64,000 nucleotides of DNA from Nymphaea colorata (lineage: Eukaryota > Streptophyta > Magnoliopsida > Nymphaeales > Nymphaeaceae): the NCBI RefSeq assembly GCF_008831285.2, contig NC_045138.2, positions 4,196,143 through 4,260,142 on the forward strand, read 5' to 3'. A program made the position numbers and the translations under genes. Under the pieces are notes generated by a model that was given only the letters and a program-made list of their open reading frames with translations, was not told where the DNA came from and searched no databases. Positions 59,072 through 64,000 of this stretch are shown in pieces; the stretch's first letter is position 1; every line of letters begins with the position of its first letter.

Positions 59072-61853
59072 CATTGTAAATATATTTTAGGTCTCCTAAT
59101 CACGATTAGTCTTTTAGAGCCTTGACTGTGGCTTTCAGTTTTGACAATTTATGTTAGCTCATTTGTTTGGTTTTTCCTAATGATCGGTATAGACCATGGC
59201 CATAGCTTGCATTTTTTGACATGCATGATTGTGTATTAGATGAGAGAAATTTTGCTTTTTAAGGTTTAAAATTCATTTCAATGTGAGGGGATGAGTTTTA
59301 CTTGTTGCATTGCATTTATCTGCATAAAACCAAGAAATATATCTTCTTTATTGTTGGATGGATAACCAGAAATGAGTTTCTTGTGATTTTATTAATATTA
59401 GCATGCTTTGATGTCTTGAACTTTTGGAAAAGCTTTGGAATTTGATGTCTTTGTAGTTAGTACTCACAATGTGCTTTATTTACAAATCAAAACTGAACTT
59501 TCTCTGTTGCTCTTTAAGGTTTACTATAGCAATGAGACACGAACCATCCCAGCAGAGAGTGTTGAGGGGAAATGTGAGGTCAGAAAGCAGCATAGTCTCC
59601 CTGATACGCATGCTCCTGCCATCTTTGACCATGTATTCTTTTGCCACTGTATCTATGATCGTGCCAATGGCTCGCTCAAGCAGGTAAAATTTTTGCTCAG
59701 CATATTTACTGACTCTAATTGAACTTCACCCTTGGCTAATGTGCTTTATCTACTAATGTTTAAGCTTGGTCCAGATACTGGGCTTTTCCCTTCTGATTAG
59801 GTGGTTTTGTTTCAATAATGTCATAGTTGCTGCTTGCCTTTTTGCAGTTGCCTGCCTCTGTGCGGTTTGAGTCCTCTAAGGCCAAGGCGAAAGACAAAGG
59901 AAAAGGCATTCAGGGAGAAGAAGAAAGACAGGCAAGTGGCAAAGATGTAGAGGGAGATATTGAAACATCAGAAAGGTTGGCTACCCTTGATATTTTTGCT
60001 GGCTGTGGTGGTCTGTCTGAGGGGTTGCAGCAGTCAGGTAATTCTTTGAGGAAGAAACCTATGACATTGTTCAGTTGTCTTTTGTGAGTTGCAGAATAAT
60101 TTTTCTGTTGTGAATCAGGGGTTTCATTAACTAAGTGGGCTATTGAGTATGATGATGCTGCTGCTGAAGCATTCAAGCTTAACCACAGAGAAGCACAAGT
60201 TTTCAACAAAAACTGCAATGGGATACTGAGGTGACTTAACTCCCCTGTGCTTTTTTTGATTTTTCTTTCTTTCTTTCTTTATTAGAGGTTGCTGGAAAAA
60301 GGAAGGTAATGCACACTGCTAAGTTAACTGTTACATGTTCTTTATTTCTGTTTGGTAAATACTGTGCTACCATTTATTGAAAGGGAGATTTGAGATTTTA
60401 CATATGTGCTCAGCTGTCTTTGAATTTTCCTGATCCTCAGCTGGATCTGTGTATGTTGTTCGATATACCTACATTTCAAATTTTGTACTGCTATCCATGT
60501 ATTAGATTATATTAACTTATAAGTGCATCAAAACGAGCACACTCGAAAAATCCTATTTTTGTTCCACAGTCATTTCAAAGTCTTTTGGCAGGGCAATAAT
60601 GGAAAGGTGTGGTGATAAAGATGACTGCGTTTCTACTCCTGACGCAGCTGACCTTGCAGCCAAACTGAGTGAGGAACAGAAGGAAAACCTGCCTCTTCCT
60701 GGTCAAGTGGGCTTCATTAATGGTGGCCCTCCTTGTCAGGTTTCTATTTTTGTTTTTCTTAAGTCATTTGTTGATCTTGTTCTCCATATACTTATGGGAA
60801 ATGGAGCGAGTGCTGATATGTTTTTTTCCAGGGCTTCTCTGGAATGAATCGTTTCAATCAAAGCACCTGGAGTAAGGTCCAATGTGAAATGATCTTGGCA
60901 TTCCTCTCCTTTGCTGATTACTTCCGGCCAAGGTTCTTTTTGCTGGAGAATGTAAGAAACTTCGTTTCTTTCAACAAGGGGCAGACGTTCAGATTAACAT
61001 TAGCCTCACTTTTGGAGATGGGCTATCAGGTGAAAATTATATTTGTTACTAAATGTTAACATAGGATTTCAGCAGGGAGTCAGATAGCGCTTAGGGCAAG
61101 ACTTCAACTATGCGGTACACACCAACTAGTGAATTACAATTGGTTCCAGCTTCCTAGTCAGCATAAGTTTGTAGCCGCTTATAATAAGCAGTTGGATCTC
61201 CAGCAGTAGACAAATATGCTCTAAATTATGTTGCACCAGCCAGTCTGATGTGTGCTGGTCCGGTGGCCCTACAAATATGCAGGACTGCTATGGATAAAGT
61301 TCTTGCTAAAATATAACACAAGTCTTGGGGAACCAAAATACCTTGTGAATATGTTAGTGGTCAATTCTACAAGTTCTTATCAACAACAGCTTGAACATAT
61401 CTCTAGATGCATTATACTTCTCCCTCATACATCTTTAGGCATGCATTATCTTACGGACATCTATTCTTCAAGAAAATTTCAGTGGTCATCCCGAGATTTA
61501 ACTTCATCTTGGATGCTTTCTCTTAAATGATTCAATCAAGCTTTTGACTTTGGAAATGTTTTCTCTTCCTTCAGGTAAGATTTGGTATCCTGGAGGCTGG
61601 TACGTATGGTGTTGCTCAGTCTCGTAAACGTGCATTCATTTGGGCAGCTTCTCCAAAAGAGACATTACCAGAATGGCCTGAACCTATGCATGTATTTTCA
61701 AGTGCTCAACTGAAAATAACACTTACTGAAGGCTCGTACTATGCTGCTGTGAAAAGTACAGCAGGTGGGGCACCTTTAAGATCCATAACTGTAAAGGACA
61801 CAATTGGAGATCTACCTCCTGTTTCAAATGGAGCAAGCGATCAGAAGATTATG
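55256..61853 (+). CDS. MET1: DNA (cytosine-5)-methyltransferase, MET1/DNMT1 type, first 8 exons (3' end beyond the window)
   Basis: Exons: 55256-55349, 55499-58446, 59519-59683, 59848-60037, 60119-60230, 60592-60739, 60832-61029, 61575-61853. All have GT-AG introns and matching phases, giving 1378 codons so far. In order: two RFTS replication-foci domains (residues about 100-280 and 380-610), an acidic stretch (about 690-712), BAH1 (about 745-855), BAH2 (about 870-1050), a short Lys-Gly linker, then the C5 methylase with motif I DIFAGCGG (about 1117), motif IV GGPPCQGFS with the catalytic Cys at about 1218, motif [10 protein letters not shown] (about 1256) and motif [13 protein letters not shown] (about 1300). 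The target recognition region and motifs IX-X must follow beyond 64000. Family role: copies CG methylation onto new DNA with VIM/UHRF partners in the nucleus. An alternative start at 55482, inside intron 1, is also in frame. Confidence 0.95.
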
Positions 61854-62300
61854 GTAAGTGCATTCTGGACAATATTTTTCTTTTTCATTCTTCAAAAGGA
61901 GCATTACACCTCATTTTGTGTTTGATTTTCAGTTATAAGTTTTCACTTCTAAATAGCTTTTGCTAAATTGACTAGCTTTCATCTACTCCATGCATTTATT
62001 TTGTGCACACTGTTCTCTTTTGTTTTGTCTGTTTGCACTTTGCACGTATATTCATGTGTGATGCTGCATGTGTCTGGTGATGAAATGCTAAATAAGTTCT
62101 ACAAATCAAAATTAATGACATTCTAATTCCTTCTTTTAGTACCTCAATAGTCAAAAGCATGCTTAGGCAGGTGCTGGGCACCATGCCTGATAACCAGTCA
62201 ATTTACCAAGGCACCATTGTAGCTGTGGATTCAAATTTTAAAATTTTGTAAAGTGTAAAATTGGGGAAAAAAATATAAAGAGAAATCAAGCCCTCCCTCC

Positions 62301-62336
<36 letters not shown>

Positions 62337-64000
62337 GCTATTGCTGCCACTGCCCTTCCATCCATTGTTGCCATTGCACTACTGTATTCAGTTTCCTTTC
62401 TGTTGTCTCCCTTCTTCCTTCGCTTCTTCAATTGTTTTTCCTTGTTATATATGTGAGAACTTGAGTCAATACGGATTGATGATCCTACAAATATCACTAT
62501 GGAAGTGTAGTGGTCCATAATGACTCCCAAGATCACAACCTAGCTTTGATACAATGTGAGATATCTCCAGAATCTGTTCACAACAGGTCAGAAGGAAGAG
62601 AAAAAGACTGAAAGCCACACCTTCCAATGTTGGAATTGGTGACTGCTATATCATTGTAGAGGACAATACCTTAATATGAAAGTATCAAATATACAACTGG
62701 ACAAGTTTGCCCTATAAAAGATGAATATCTACAGGATACCAAACCAAACATATTTAATATTGATTGGACTGAGTTCAGATCCATATCCAATTATAACAAC
62801 AAACATAAGACATAATGATATACGTGTTCATGACATGTTCCTATGTATTTTGGTTGGCCTCTTCCTATTTCAATGTCGATAGCCTAGGGCTGCTTACTGC
62901 TTTTGACTACTAGTCATATTACTCATGATATTAGCCATATGACTGCAGATATGTTCCGTAAACAGTTAAATGATACTGGTCATGGATTGTATGTATTTTA
63001 CATGGAACTTGACAAGACCAGCATTTTTAAATAGCTTGGTTATGGTTAATGTTTTTGAGGATGGGTACTTTTGATTGCACTATTGTTCACATACTGCAAA
63101 AACCCTTAAAGCATCACGTCACTAGTTTGAAAGAGCACACCATAGTGAATACACGAAGGTATGTTTTGAAATGCTTATAGGAAAGGTGAATCAGTAGGAT
63201 ATGTATAAATGGACACAAGCATGAGAACGTATTTGATTATTGGATCAAACTACTTCTGGTGGTACTATAAGATTATGTGTCCCTGTGGATATCAATATGT
63301 CAGGTACTCTTTGGATTGTTTTCTTAATTCTTCCCAAGATAAAAATCCAAAGGTTAGCAACTAACATGGGTTCGACTCTCTTAAATGTCTAATGGATGTG
63401 GATATGGCTTTTGCACTCAGATCCCTATGTGTCAGATTTGTTGAAAAAAGTGAGTGCGATATTTCAGATGCACTCCAAGCCCAATTGTTAGTATTGACTA
63501 CATTTGTATTCTACCAAATCCAATTAAATGTAGACCATTGATCTGGATTCCAACTGTTAACTACACATATCCGAAGGCTTTCTATAAGACTTCAGGGTCA
63601 TTTACAACTTGTAGACTAACCATGTCCATCAATAGGTAAAGCTTTTGAACTATTGCAATTCATCCTCCTAGGCTCACATTTGAATGTTTCTGAAAAAGTA
63701 TGCTGTAAGTGTAAGAGTACAGGATGTTTATTTATCTACTTGTTAAAGTGAACCAAAGCATGTTACTTACTGCGAGTTGAGGCCTGTTTCCAGAATCATT
63801 AGGACGCTGAATTATATTCTGAACTTAGTTAGACAATTTATCTCAATCTACAGTGGTTACTTTAGTTTCTTATTTGATTTAAAAATGAACCGGAGTAATA
63901 TTCTCTATCTACTTGTTTAAGTGAACTAGATCATGCCACTCATTGTGAGTTGAAGTCGTCTGTTTTTAGAGTCACTGAGAAGTAAAAGTCTATTCTTCAC
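61854..64000 (+). other. Partial intron of MET1 (over 2.1 kb)
   Basis: After the strong donor ATG|GTAAGTG at 61853/61854 I find no exon with the expected conserved text (for example the SWFQK-type block that follows motif VIII in MET1). The rest of the window is therefore read as intron. It contains a (CT)n tract at about 62304-62334 and AT-rich text, with no repeat ends that I could recognise. The intron is longer than the seven upstream ones (81 to 1072 bp), so it may hold an undetected insertion. Confidence 0.6.

Noticed and set aside
61252-61530. 92-codon frame between MET1 exons 7 and 8
   Set aside because: It lies in an intron with clear donor and acceptor sites, and its translation does not match methyltransferase sequence.

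Overview
The window is nuclear DNA of a flowering plant. It is AT-rich, has long non-coding stretches and many AT and CT/GA microsatellites, and carries spliced genes with GT-AG introns whose products belong to plant-specific or plant-type families. I cannot fix the species from the sequence alone. I reconstructed three host genes exon by exon. All splice phases join cleanly in each: a STAY-GREEN-LIKE (SGRL) magnesium dechelatase gene (minus strand, 19850-22631), a PMT26-type Golgi methyltransferase gene of the QUASIMODO family (minus strand, 28500-39611 plus a spliced 5' leader reaching about 41.47 kb), and the first eight exons of a MET1/DNMT1-type maintenance DNA methyltransferase (plus strand, from 55256, cut off by the right window edge).

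Layout. 1-6.4 kb is non-coding apart from two weak exon-like fragments. At 6472 there is the terminus of a probable CACTA transposon. From about 6.84 to 17.94 kb lies a decayed L1-type LINE in minus orientation (ORF1 with a DUF4283-like region, then endonuclease, reverse transcriptase, zf-RVT and a possible RNase H). A 5.5-kb Ty1/copia element, also decayed, is nested in its reverse transcriptase region with a clear 5-bp target duplication. 19.8-22.6 kb is SGRL, with a four-copy 50-bp minisatellite just upstream of its start. 22.6-28.5 kb is repeat-rich intergenic DNA. 28.5-41.5 kb is the PMT gene. Its last intron is swollen to 6.7 kb by a second, very young copia element (29422-34868) in antisense orientation, and its intron 6 carries a small MITE. 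41.5-55 kb is intergenic DNA with several MITE-like repeats. 55-64 kb is the MET1 gene.

Functional reading. The three genes do not form a pathway. SGRL acts on chlorophyll metabolism in plastids, the PMT protein is a type II membrane protein of the Golgi linked to pectin methylation or cell wall assembly, and MET1 copies CG methylation after DNA replication. The MET1 upstream region holds paired E2F-type cores and an exact M-phase (MSA) element within 32 bp, which fits a replication-linked enzyme. I saw no prokaryotic systems, CRISPR arrays, rRNA or tRNA genes. The most notable items are the young intronic copia element (LTRs identical except for CT-repeat length, but its gag N-terminus is split between two frames), the nested copia-in-LINE, the W-box-bearing minisatellite next to SGRL, and the cell-cycle motif cluster before MET1.
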